From Daucus carota subsp. sativus (taxonomy: Eukaryota; Streptophyta; Magnoliopsida; Apiales; Apiaceae): 64,000 nt of DNA. A program made the translations under genes and the position numbers. Of the stretch, positions 45,308 to 56,314 are shown piece after piece; within the stretch, counting starts at the first letter, position 1, and every line of letters starts with the position of its first letter. The notes beneath the pieces are model-generated. The model was not told the origin of the DNA and ran no database searches. It saw nothing but the letters and a program-made list of their open reading frames with translations. The DNA lies in contig NC_030382.2 in assembly GCF_001625215.2 (NCBI RefSeq), positions 19,808,823 through 19,872,822 of the forward strand. Reading direction: 5' to 3'.

Positions 45308-45312
45308 CCATT

Positions 45313-46202
45313 CTTTAGTTTACACTCCACGGATAAGCCTAATTAAGTAGTCTGCAATTATCATCTCCAACAGATGCATAAGTTTCAACCTACGCTTAGA
45401 GCTTGCACTTTCATGGCTTTAAAATGTTTATGTATAGTTGTATGCTATATTATTAGAACCTCTAATCTATTCCTCTTCTCCAAAGTTTGGGACTGTAATA
45501 TGAGTCCTCAACTGTGTCAATCTGTAACCTCAAAAAGTGAATTGTTGTTCTGAATTAAAATTAAGTACCCAAAAATTAATTTTGGATGGATTAGACACTG
45601 ATCTGGAAAGTCAATTTCATATAGTTTGCCCACTTTCTGGAGAGTACTGTGTCATTTAACGGTGTGATGTTTATTTCATACGTGGCTAAGTCGGTATTTT
45701 TGGAGGACCTTTACCAAATCATTTTATCTGGGTAGATTCCAGTCAGATCGGGCAAGAGATAGCTGCTAAATCATTCTAAATACAGGGTACAAATTGATAC
45801 ATTACAGATATTCCCGATGCTAACATGGTGCCAGGCCAGCCTGTATGAGCTACAGGCAAATTAAATAGAAAAATGCCACTATCATTTCTAACAACCAAAT
45901 GGTTGACCTGTGTGAGTTAAACCAACAAATATATGTGGGTAGATTCCCGTCAGATTGGCCTAAGGAAGAGCTAGTTCGTCCTCAATACAGAGTACCAATT
46001 GATAAACTGTAGTCAACAAATTAACCAATGTTTCAAACTGGAAAGATACGCGAGGCACAGTAGTTACGCTTCAATATTTCAGTGAAACTTAAATTTAGAA
46101 GTACATGTTAGCCAAACTGAAAAGATAAGATAGTATTGTTGTGAAGGACTTCACATTCTGTGCAGGAGATGGTTAAACAAGGACAGTGAAGCCTAAACAG
46201 AG
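45313..46202. other. Intergenic, no gene seen
   Basis: Continues the sequence interrupted at 27640. A stretch near 45820-45920 resembles 26210-26310. Confidence 0.4.
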
Positions 46203-46845
46203 TGTAGGGGTAGAGCTGTTCGCGAACAAGCTCGAGCTCGGCTCGATAAAAGCTCGGTTCGGCTCGATTCGTTAAGAACTTGAGCTCGACCACATAAATG
46301 TGTTCGTTAAGAAAACGAGCTCAAGCCGAGTTTTTAGTGTGTTCGGCTCGAGCTCGGCTCGAGATCGGCTCGAACTCGTTCGGCTCGAGTTCGGCTCGTT
46401 AAAACTCGAAAAAATGAAATATTTTCATACTAATTTCGTAATATATATATATATAGGCAAAAATTCAAGAGAGGGACATTTTATATAGAGTTACGTAGTA
46501 AACCTTTAATTCAATCTCCACCCTTCATTTGTATCTTATCCAACGGCTGTTAATAATTGTATAAAAACTGAAATTTTATCCAGCCGACCGTTTGACCCAA
46601 CTGCTTTCTCTCTCTACTGTCTGCTTTCTCTCTCTACTGTCTGTGTCTCTCGCTCAACGCGCTCTCTCTCTCTCTCTCAAAGCTCTCTCTCGCACTTCTC
46701 TCTCTGTTCTTCCTCTCTCTCAAATCTCTCTCTCGCACTTCTCTCTCTTCTCTCTCTCTTTCTCTCTCAACGCAATTTCTTTCTCTCTCGCAACTTCTTT
46801 CTCTCTCGGAATTTCTCTCTCTGCTCTGTTTATTGCAAACGAACT

Positions 46846-49032
46846 ATGGATTATTCTTACAATGGATCTGAAAGCATGATTTCAGTCGGTGATGTTCCAA
46901 GTTCATCAGGTTTATTGTTTATTATAATTGATTTTTCATTTTTTCAAGCTGCATATTGTTGGAGATTGTGTAAAGTTACAATTTTACAGTCATGTATGTT
47001 GATTAGTTATTTTGAATGTGATTTCGGATTGTATTGTTGAACTTGTATACTGGATTGATTATAATCTTGATAAGTTGTTTATGTTCTATCGTAGAATAGT
47101 ATTCCATATGAGATTTGTATGTTCTTGTATCTTATAATTAATTTGGATTTGATTCTAATGTAGAACTGATTTTTTTATTTTATAGTTTACTATTTAATTA
47201 ACGCTTCTACTATAGAATCAGATTAGGTGTTGGTGTTGTTATCTGCAATGTTTTTAATATTCATTCTAGTGTGGAATAAAATTGTTATGTATAGTTGAAT
47301 GTGTTAAACTTCTAATGAATATAGTCCATTTCATGGTCCTAATCATTGCCAGATAGAGTGCTGCGATTATTACACGAGATTCGTGATGATATTAGTGAAC
47401 AAAATGCAGTAAGGTACATTGGATTAATGTTATTATGTGCTTTTAGTTAGTTTTGTTTTTACAATTATCAATGAACTATTATTAAGTTTTATTGTTGCAT
47501 ATGATATTTGTCAGGAATGAACTATGGGTAACATTTCCTAGACAAGAGCAAGCTATTAGTTATCAAAAAGAACATAGCAATGTTTTTATATTTAGCTATC
47601 AAGACCATGTTAATGGTCAGAGGAGGTTTGTTGTTTCAAGCTATAAGGAGTTTTGGCGAAGGTTCTTATAATCTTTGTTTATTTGCTTTAATATATCTAT
47701 GTAATTTTGATTTTTATGGTTGCTATAACTTATAAATTTGTCATGTAATCATAGGTACAAGAACATGAATCCCAAATATCGTCATCATTATGAAGTTATT
47801 CAGGAGGTAATTATGTTCCATTACATTATGTAGTATTAGTGTATTTTTATTTATCTAATCTGTTTTAAACTTTCATTTTGTGATTAGGGATTACCATGCC
47901 ACCTTTATTTTGATTTGGAATTCAATAAGATCGAAAACTCAAACAACAATGGTGAGGAAATGGTTGATATACTGTTATCACTTGTTTTTGATTTCATGAA
48001 TGAGAAGTATTCTATTGAAGGAGATAAAGAGTGTGTTGTTGAACTTGATTCGTCAACAGAAGGTATTATTTTGACATAAACAATCTTTTTTTAACAAATT
48101 ATAATTTGGATTCTGATTCTGTAATTATACTATTATTGACAGAAAAATTTTCTCGCCATATAATCATTTGTTTCCCTAACACTGCTTTTAAGAACAACCG
48201 ACATGCTGGTGCATTTGTTGGTGAGGTGTAATTCAGATTTAAATTACATTGTATTCATCAAGGTTTAGGTTCTTGGGATTTGTATTGTTTAATCACAAAA
48301 CTGATGAAGCTTTCATATTTTTTTAAATTTCAGATTTGCTCAAGGATACAAAATGAAAGGGGAAGAGATGGAAGATTTGAAAAATTGTTCATATTAAAAG
48401 ATAGGAACTCATCTCATGTGAATAAAGAAGTTTTTATTGATAGAGCAGTGTATTCCAGAAATCGATGCTTTCGCTTACCATTGTCTTCAAAAGCACGAAA
48501 GACTTCTATACTTGTACCTACTGGACGTTTTAAGTGCAGGTTAATGGTAAAATACTAGACTAAGACTCTGAGTTGTTATTTCTCCTATGCTTATATTTGT
48601 TACTCAACTAAATGAAATGAAATATTCCTAAAATAGAGTGAGGAAGATATGTTTATGGCATCTTTGATCTGCAAAGTGGATGTTGATGTTCAAAAGATTC
48701 TTATATGTGAAATGGATATTGGTTGTTCAAACACTCTCCAATTTGCTACACAGGTAACTATTATCACGTCTGAAAGTCTTTTGTTTGATAGAATGTATCC
48801 ATACCCCTTATAATCATTGTAATTTGCATATTTGTTAATTTTATTTTGAATTAAAATAAGATGTAATTTGATTCAGGTTCATGTGAACTTCCATAAAGAT
48901 TATGGAGTCCCAAGAAATCTTCTGTCAAATTCTTGCATAATTGATTCGTCAAGAATATTTCAGACAGGGAGATCACTGTTTCCACTATTGGATATGTTTC
49001 TAAGTGACACAAATGGCATTGACATATACTAA
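46846..49032 (+). CDS. PrimPol catalytic core (archaeo-eukaryotic primase), 9 exons
   Basis: Exons 46846-46909, 47353-47413, 47515-47661, 47755-47806, 47888-48062, 48143-48225, 48334-48546, 48637-48753 and 48877-49032 all have GT-AG introns. They join in phase to 1068 nt, 355 codons. PrimPol primes and extends DNA to restart stalled forks. All three catalytic motifs are visible: DxE in LYFDLEFNK (D117, E119), SxH in EKFSRHIII (S170, H172), and the third Asp in FIDRAVYSRNRCFRLPLSSK (D230) with the following Arg and Lys. The N-terminal LWVTFPRQEQA and HHYEVIQEGLPCHLYF also fit. The frame stops after LFPLLDMFLSDTNGIDIY, about where the C-terminal zinc-binding part should begin, so the product is a zinc-finger-less core. 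A CT-rich leader (46592-46840) precedes the ATG. The gene lies wholly within the Pack-MULE. Confidence 0.87.
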
Positions 49033-49239
49033 TATTTGAACAAGAATATGGATGCTTCCATGAATCCTAAAATACCACATATTTGAGTATACCAATCTCC
49101 AAAGTGAATCCATGATCATTGGGATCAACCGATGTTACCTTAAGCAAACACCAAATTATAACTCAAGGTGACTATTTCCTAAAAAACATTCTATGACTAG
49201 TTATTCTGATGAATACAAGTTATATATAAGCCTTGTCAT

Positions 49240-49610
49240 AAACTAGTATTCTACCAAAGAAGCAAAATAATCTATACTATAAACAACGAATATATTCTAA
49301 TATACAACATATTTGACAAATTTCATAAACTATATGATAATGTAGAATAAACTTCATAAACTAGTAACATATTCTATTAAAGAAGCAATATAATCTATAC
49401 TATAAACAATGAATTTATTCTAATATACAACAAATTTGACAACCTTGTAATATATTCTACTGTGGAAGATAAAACTCTATGTACTATAAACAATGATTTT
49501 ATTCTAATATACAACAAATTTGACAAACTTGTAATATATTCTACTGTGGAAGATAAAACTCTATGTACTATAAACAATGATTTTATTCTAATGTAGCACA
49601 AACATCATGA
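49240..49610. repeat. 84-bp tandem repeats in the Pack-MULE
   Basis: The phrase ACTATAAACAATGA recurs at 49399, 49483 and 49567, a period of 84 bp; units include ATATATTCTACTGTGGAAGA. Degenerate copies extend upstream to about 49240. Non-coding. Confidence 0.8.
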
Positions 49611-50350
49611 AATTGTAATATGTTCTACTACAGATGCAAAATAATGAAAAATACTCTATAAACTTAATAAACATGCTCTGTTTTATGAAAATGATATTAT
49701 TCTAATATAGAATAATCAGAATTACATCTATTGTGGAACATATGTATTTCGAACATTGCTAAATCACCTACTGTAGAACAATAATAAACATTCTATTGTA
49801 TATTGTATATTATTCTAATTCACAACATTCTATTGTAGAATATAAAATTATGAAGAGTTCGCCGGAATTTTACTGACCTATTCGGCGGAGCATCTTCTAA
49901 GCTATCAATACTGCTCTAAATCACCTGAAACAAACCAAAACAGCTTCGATTAGCTTCGATTATTTTGAAACCCTAATTTATCAAAACAAAATTGAATCGA
50001 TAAGCTTCGATTAGCTTCGAATTGCTTCGATTCGCTTCTGAACCTTCGGTTTGATAGATAAAGAAGCTCGATTCGTTGTTTCGAGCTTGTTTCTGAGCTT
50101 CGTCGTTCGAATCTCTCAAGCTGTGTAGTTGCTGTGTGTGTGAAGCTCTCAGTGTGAAGTTTCCGTGTGTATAGGTCCAGTGTGTGTATAGCTCCTCTGT
50201 GTGTATAGTTGCCAAATTAAATTTAGATCCAACTGTTTTAACATGTATTTAATATGCTTAATCACAGCCGTTAGTTTTTTTTTAATATCAACGGTTCAGA
50301 TCGAGTGTACTATATAACTCCATATAAGGTGCCCTCCCTAGATTGTCACC
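49611..50350. other. 3' part of the Pack-MULE
   Basis: Further TTCTAnTGTAGAA-type dyads to about 49850, then a stretch with repeated AAGCTTCGATTAGCTTCGAT. A minus-strand frame at 49973-50215 has low-complexity composition and no recognisable relative; a second captured segment is possible but unsupported. Confidence 0.35.
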
Positions 50351-50694
50351 CTATATATATATATGTTATTGAACGACGAATTCAACATATAATATATCAA
50401 ATCGATCAGGAGAATATTAACTATAATATGGTACCATCAAAACACAATAAAAATTTTATTTGGCTTGCTATTTTAAGAGTAAAGTAGCGGTTTGACCTTT
50501 ATTTTCACTGGCTCGGCTCGGCTCGTATTTGTCCGTGAACAAGCTCCTGTTCGGCTCGTTAGTTAACGAGCTCGAGCACGAACACACTTTTTTGTTCTAT
50601 AAGAAAGCTCGGCTCGGTTCGATAAGAAAAAATTTAAAGTTCGGTTCGGTCAAAACTCGGCTCGGCTCTGTTCGTGAACAGCCCTATGCAGGGG

Positions 50695-51121
50695 GTATCG
50701 AGATGATTGACACTCTGTTGGATGTTTTTTTTTCACTGCTCGACACGTATTTTAAGGCTCTTATATATATATAACATAGTTTTATAACTTATTTTTAAAA
50801 TTTTCCTTTTTTTTGTCACATTAAAATTTTCCTTTTTTTATAAAAATATAACATTTAAATATAACATTTATATTTTTATACAGAAAAAAGATCTTAAAAA
50901 TAATTTACGGAACTATGTTTTATTAAAGCATTAAAGTCCGTGCCGCGCCGCAGTCCCCGAATGTATACTATTGACCGGGACGGAGGGAATACAAATGTAT
51001 AATAAATGCCTGACTAGTCCTTTTATAGCACTCAGTTAAAAGAAGCATTAGAACATCCATATAGAGCACCCTGCTACAAGAAGCATTAGAACTTCCATTA
51101 TCTAAATTAGGGGATACTATA
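50695..51121. other. Decayed Stowaway-like sequence
   Basis: CACGTATTTTAAGGCTCTTA (50742) resembles the interior of the MITE at 4677, and GGGACGGAGGGAATACA at 50979 resembles a right Stowaway terminus. The left terminus is missing. No gene. Confidence 0.4.
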
Positions 51122-51130
51122 TAAGATGAA

Positions 51131-51410
51131 GGGTCCTCGTCCCTGACAACTGGTTGTCAGAGACATGTTATTTAACAGACACTTCCAGGGCCGTCTGATC
51201 TCTATTTCAAGGGTCCAGATTAAAACTTCGTTTTTTAAAGTATCCGCTACAATTTTTCGCAGATAGGAACTTTCCCTATCCGCCGAAAATTATAGCGGAT
51301 ACTTAAAAAAACAAGTTTCAATCCCAACATTTGAAATACAGATCTGATGGTAATGGAGCTGTGTGTTAGATAAGACCTCTATGACAATCGATTGTCATGG
51401 ACCAAAACCC
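51131..51410. mobile_element. MULE-type MITE with 9-bp TSD
   Basis: Ends GGGTCCTCGTCCCTGACAAC and, inverted from the right, GGGTTTTGGTCCATGACAAT. A perfect TAAGATGAA duplication lies at 51122-51130 and 51411-51419. The centre carries a second inverted pair (TATCCGCTACAATTTTTCGC against its inverse). 280 bp, able to fold almost end to end. Confidence 0.88.
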
Positions 51411-51419
51411 TAAGATGAA

Positions 51420-52052
51420 ATATGGTTTATTATTATTCATATTGTTCAAATTCTGTGAAAGGCTAAATTTTTTATGTTATTAGTTTTCATCTCAGGTTGA
51501 GCAAAAAATAATAAACTAAAATACTAGTTCTGAGAGTGCACCTTGATAAATGAGAATACATGATCACATCATCGTATAGGACAATATTATTAAAGGCCGT
51601 TTTACAAGTCGAGCAGATGTTCTAGCATACTTTACTGTAAGCATCGTGTCTAGGTGTCAATGCCTGGATACGTGCATTTTGCTGTACAAATGGCAACAGA
51701 ATGGTTAAACCTAGATATATTACGACGCCAATTAATTCCAACAAGCAACAAAATTACTACCCTGTCTGTTACAATGCTAACAACCTTGTAGTCAGTGCTG
51801 GCACACAAAACCCTAAAGAACTCTGTGGTGTCCTTGGTTTCTCAGAGCAAGGCAAATTACATGATGTAAATACCCGGAATGCATGTTTTCAAAGTTAGGG
51901 TTTGAGACGACGGATTTTCATGACTTGCATATGGATTTCAAACGTCAAAGAGTCATCAAAAAATTCATCGACAACAACTCCACCCAGATTATTCATTTGA
52001 TTGTTTTACAAATTATACAACTTAGGCATAAACAAAAGCTTTTAATGACTAA
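51420..52052. other. Intergenic, no feature seen
   Basis: Short frames only (51701-51898, 51883-52071) with no recognisable relatives. Confidence 0.4.
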
Positions 52053-52323
52053 GAGCAAGTCCAATAGGTAATTAGCTCAATGAAGTCTTCAACTCACATT
52101 CAGTAATGTGTCAAAAAAAAATGCACTCCGGCCTATCTTAGTGGTTACCTAAATCACTAGCACATCCCAAAATTTCCCAGACATTGCTTATTTTTATTAT
52201 TAAAATAATAATAGGGAACCAAATATAAGGATTGTTTTTGGAGTTGACACTAAAAGTAAATTACCTAAATCACTAAGACTCACTAAGATTCATAATGAGA
52301 TAAGTAACCTATTGGACTTGGTC
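52053..52323. mobile_element. Tourist-like MITE
   Basis: GAGCAAGTCCAATAGGTAAT at the left pairs with GTAACCTATTGGACTTGGTC at the right with a few mismatches. Flanks are TAA and TCA, a decayed 3-bp duplication. Related in its termini to 6407-7477. Confidence 0.7.
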
Positions 52324-52411
52324 TCACCCTAGCTGCTCCTACATCATACACGGGCAGGCCCAGTTATTATATAAGGAAAAGACTAGCCGAGTATTCTCAA
52401 ATTTAGTTCAA

Positions 52412-52443
52412 CTAGTTGAGAAGCCGCGCGTTGCGCCGGCCTA
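52412..52443 (-). mobile_element. Helitron-like 3' terminus
   Basis: On the minus strand GCCGGCGCAACGCGCGGC forms a GC-rich hairpin, followed by TTCTCAACTAG and a T. The CTAG end resembles that at 6669. No 5' terminus identified. Confidence 0.4.
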
Positions 52444-52581
52444 TAAAAATTATATTAATGATTTAATATTAATATTTGTAGAATAAAATAATTTTGTGGC
52501 TATCTATAAAAAGTATATTAATGTTTCAAAATTAATATTTGCAGGATAAAATAAATTTATATTATAAAAATCTTGATGTAA

Positions 52582-53032
52582 TACCAATACTAATATATAA
52601 AATTGCGAAATTGAAATATAGTTCAAGGTGAAAAAATGGAAATAAATTATACACGTAATTAACAATTTAAAGTATGACGAATCTTAATTTTATTTGTTTT
52701 TTTTTTTTGAAAAGTAATCATGTTCTTACATTGTCACCTTCCCCCAATTTTTTTGGATTGATTGTTCACAAAAACATCTAACTTAAATCTGTGAGATAGC
52801 GGTCTATTACCAATACTAATATATAAAATTGTAAAATTGGACTATAATTCATGGTGAAAAAATGAAAATAAATTTATACACATAATTAACAATTTAAAGT
52901 ATGACGAATCTTAATTTTATTTGTTTTTTTTGAAAAGTAATCATGTTCTTACATTGTCATCTTTCCCCAATTTTTTTGGATTGATTGTGCACAAAAACAT
53001 CTAACTTAAATCTGTGAGATAGCGGTCTATAA
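52582..53032. repeat. 226-bp tandem duplication
   Basis: Two copies begin TACCAATACTAATATATAAA at 52582 and 52808 and end ...GTGAGATAGCGGTCTAT. Nearly identical apart from homopolymer length. Probably internal to the Helitron-like element. Confidence 0.85.
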
Positions 53033-53550
53033 CAATCCTTGCTTGTGACAACCTTTATTTTTTTAATACTGTATAAACAACCTTTACTGAAAAGTTGCTT
53101 GAACTGAACAAACAGATAATGCATGAATAATTTTTTCCTGTATACAAAGTAAATCATATAAAAATTAACAACAACAAACATGTCTGATGAACAAAACAAA
53201 TATTATAAAAGAATAACCAACAAACATACATCACTAATAGTTAATTTATTTATATCAACCATCAATATCATGTCAAGACTATATTCTTTTCCTGTATTTG
53301 GATTTGTTGACTCCAATATTGCGGTCTATAACCACATTTGCTTGCAACAACCTTTATTTTTTTAATATCATATAAACAGCCTTCATTTATCGTTGCATAA
53401 GAACGGCACTTCCGAGTTAGAAATCGAGCAAGAGAACTATCACTAGAGAGAGGTAGGGTTGTGGTATTGAGAGAGAGAGGAGGTTGTGTTTAGATGATCC
53501 AAAACCCTACAATCTATAGGGGTATTTATAAGTGCAGAGAGACTTGGGTG

Positions 53551-54190
53551 CTACTATTTCCCATAATTAAATAATCTAAAACAAAATCAGATTAAAACTT
53601 TCACGCTACTATATTCCATAAATAATTTGTCTTCCCCATAATTAAATAATTTGAAACAAAATCAGATTAAAACTTTCAAGTTACTCTATTCCATAAATAA
53701 TTTGAAACAAAATCAGATTCTGAAACTTGCTTCTAATATACCTGAAACTAAAAAAGGTATTTCTAATTTTTGATATTTTTCATCCAAAAATTCCAGAAAA
53801 TTAGAAAAATAGAACGGAGCGATGTGAGAGGCGCCACCTACACGCCCCTCGCTTCTCCTTTATATAAGTATCTACTATTTCCCATAATTAAATAATCTAA
53901 AACAAAATCAGATTAAAACTTTCACGCTACTATATTCCATAAATAATTTGTCTTCCCCATAATTAAATAATTTGAAACAAAATCAGATTAAAACTTTCAA
54001 GTTACTCTATTCCATAAAGAATTTGAAACAAAATCAGATTCTGAAACTTGCTTCTAATATACCTGAAACTAAAAAAGGTAGTTCTAATTTTTGATATTTT
54101 TCATCCAAAAATTCCAGAAAATTAGAAAAATAGAACGGAGCGATGTGAGAGGCGCCACCTACACGCCCCTCGCTTCTCCTTTATATAAAT
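53551..54190. repeat. 321-bp tandem duplication
   Basis: CTACTATTTCCCATAATTAA recurs at 53551 and 53872, and GGCGCCACCTACACGCCCCT at both copy ends. Each copy holds two sub-repeats of AAACAAAATCAGATTAAAAC. Read on the minus strand, the sequence just beyond it (53400-53520) has a CTTATAAATACCCC box and a CT-rich leader, i.e. a promoter-like segment without a following gene. Confidence 0.88.
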
Positions 54191-54351
54191 ATATTGATTG
54201 TCGAAGAATTATAATTTCGTCAAACAAACATGTACTGTATCAAGTACAGGTGTACAGTACACCAGTACCTATCACTTGATTTGGGAATCGTATATAACAC
54301 ACATGAAAATTCAAAATTGATTTAAAAAAATTGAAATAACAACATGCATAC

Positions 54352-55399
54352 TCAATCCTTGTTCTTTTTTATGTGATGATCATATGCTATCTTGACAATC
54401 CACAGAAGCAGGGGCGGAACCAAGGGGGGCTAGCCCCGGCGCCAGCCCCGACTGAGAAAAAAATAATAAGTACAGTTTATTTATTTTTAGTTTTTTAGCC
54501 CGGGGACAAATTTAAAAATGATTATATATATAAAAAAAATAGCCCACTTAACATGGTGGTTTACATCGAGAAGGTCATATTTAAAGACATAGACGATGAA
54601 GTTATCTTACAACGCTATCAAAATATGCAAAATCGTAGAATTGTCATCCATTCCTTCCTCCAAAAAAAGCAGTAAAGATGTCACCACTTAACCAATTAAA
54701 ATATGCATATTTACTTTTAATTTTTTTGCTGAAATTTTAATAATAGTTTAGTCCGGGGTCGAAATTAATCCTGGTTCCGCCACTGCACAGAAGAATAAGT
54801 AAAAAGAAGAGGGAACCAGTAGTGCACACAGCAATGGCTAGAGCCCGTGAGTCGGATAAGACCACATATGTTCCTGCAATGAATGTCAACATCATCCCCA
54901 TAATAGAAAGAATGTTGAGCACCGTGGATGAGGCATTGAGTAGTGAAACTTCGTGTGGATCATCATTCATTGATTCAAGGAAGTATAAAAACAATGAAGA
55001 TGTTGACATTAGCAGAGCTAATGCATCCGACATCATGAAGATGTTAAAAGCTCTCTTTTTAGACAAAACCACCAAACCTTCTCCAACCTCTCCACTTTGA
55101 TGGAGACCACCCGGCATCGTGAATCCTACCGTAAAAGTTACTGTCGTTATAAGGGCAATAACTAATATCTGGGTGTTGGTCCTTGTTTTATATCTTTCTA
55201 GATCTTCTCTCCTCTGTTTATGCATTTTCTGCTCTATGTCTCTTTTCTCTATCTCAAATTTCACATCTTTATTCTTTCGTTTACTTGAGGAGGTTTTATT
55301 ACATTTCCAAATACTTGTTTCCTTCTCTGCTCTTTTACCCCAAAGCTTCCAAATTGATCGATCATTCTGGACATCGTCGAGGGCAATTTTAATATGCAC
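54352..55399 (-). pseudogene. Gene E exon 7: PGG domain, interrupted by a hAT MITE
   Basis: It starts VHIKIALDDVQNDRSIWKLW after a CTACAG acceptor, then TRTNTQILVIALITTVTFTV and GFTMPGGLHQSGEV and three hydrophobic segments. The fourth, ALAIAVCTTGSLFFLLILLC, runs into the insertion at 54785, where translation continues through unrelated codons to a stop at 54737. Beyond the insertion (54400-54352) the expected tail WIVKIAYDHHIKKNKD and its stop survive. Confidence 0.8.
54409..54785. mobile_element. hAT MITE in gene E exon 7
   Basis: CAGGGGCGGAACCAAG at the left, CTGGTTCCGCCACTG at the right, and a perfect 8-bp CACAGAAG duplication (54401-54408, 54786-54793). 377 bp, non-coding. Confidence 0.92.
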
Positions 55400-55694
55400 C
55401 TGTAGATAAATGCCAATAATTGCTAATTATCTTAATTTGGAGATATGATCCTTTATAATAAGATTGTGATTAGACTTTAGAGGTATCAACTAAATCGTTG
55501 CAGTAATCTTTCCTGCCTCGGCACCTCTGATGCAGCTAGCCAAAGAGCAAAGTTAAAACCAATGAAGGTAAACAGAGGTAACCATTTACTACATACTAAT
55601 AGAAAGCAAGACTTTTGTTCTTCTTTTGTTAAAAAAGGACAAAAATCTAGTTGTCATTAATAGGTGCAAAAGTTAAGTAAGGTTTTTATAGTAC

Positions 55695-56314
55695 CTGATC
55701 TTCAACAATGGTATCTTCAACATACAGCATGTCCATAGGAGTAAAATCTTTCTTGTTTTTTGTCGTTGTATCAAGTCCTTTATGTTTTACTAGTTTGGGG
55801 ATAAAACAACCATGGGAGATAATTAGATGGAGAGGAGTATCACCGTTGATATCTGGTTGTTTCAACATATTGTCCTTGTATGGTTTCGGACAATATTTAA
55901 GAATAGCTTGTACCATCTCTTTTCTGTTATCAGCAGCAGCTTTTCTTTTATCAGCAGAATCAGCGACCGCTTTCCTATTTTCAGCAGCATCAGCCGCAGC
56001 TGCCAAATGTAATATATTTTGACCATCTTGAGTAACAATTGTGTATGGAGAGTCCGCAGAAGAAGATGAAGCCGGCCATAATTCCATAAGTCGTATCAGC
56101 ATAGAAGTATATCCATGTTTAACAGCTACATAAAATGGCGTTGTCTCCATCTTTTGGTACACAAATGAGTGTTCCACATCTTTTTGTGCTTTTATTATGG
56201 CATCAAGTATTGAATCAAATTCATAATATACTGCATAGTGAAGAGGTGTCCACCCATTATCTTCAGTAAAAGTTACAAGTTTTTTGGCCTTTCCCAGGAG
56301 ATGTACTACAGAGT
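55695..56314 (-). pseudogene. Gene E exon 6: C-terminal ankyrin repeats, module 2
   Basis: Acceptor TTCTTCAG before ACTCTGTA and donor GATCAG|GTAC. Open frame: NGWTPLHYAVYYEFDSILDA, TPFYVAVKHGYTSMLIRLME, GQNILHLAAAADAAENRK, GDTPLHLIISHGCFIPKLVK, DMLYVEDTIVEDQ. Between the NILHLA helix and KEMVQAI it has about 25 extra residues made of Ala-Asp-Arg-Lys repeats (ENRKAVADSADKRKAAADNR), absent from gene A. Confidence 0.8.

Larger units (their letters stand above)
46456..50351 (+). mobile_element. Pack-MULE carrying a PrimPol gene
   Basis: Imperfect inverted ends: GGCAAAAATTCAAGAGAGGG at the left and, inverted from the right, GGGTGACAATCTAGGGAGGG. Both continue into similar GAGTTA--TAGTA stretches and an AACGGCTGT phrase. 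The insertion is in an AT repeat of the hAT element, so the 9-bp duplication (ATATATATA/TATATATAT) is compatible but not proof. The element holds a nine-exon gene (46846-49032), 84-bp tandem repeats and clusters of a TTCTAnTGTAGAA dyad on both sides of the gene. No transposase was found. Confidence 0.7.
46211..50686. mobile_element. hAT element with GCTCGG subterminal repeats, containing a Pack-MULE
   Basis: Ends TAGAGCTGTTCGCGAACAAG and GTTCGTGAACAGCCCTA; flanks TGTAGGGG (46203-46210) and TGCAGGGG (50687-50694) give an 8-bp duplication with one mismatch. Both ends are dense in GCTCGG/CCGAGC, like the 684-bp relative at 59055-59738. Without the inserted Pack-MULE (46456-50351) it would be about 580 bp and, like that relative, non-coding. 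Confidence 0.85.

Noticed and set aside
49973..50215. 80-codon minus-strand frame in the Pack-MULE
   Set aside because: Low-complexity sequence near the element end, no splice context and no recognisable family.
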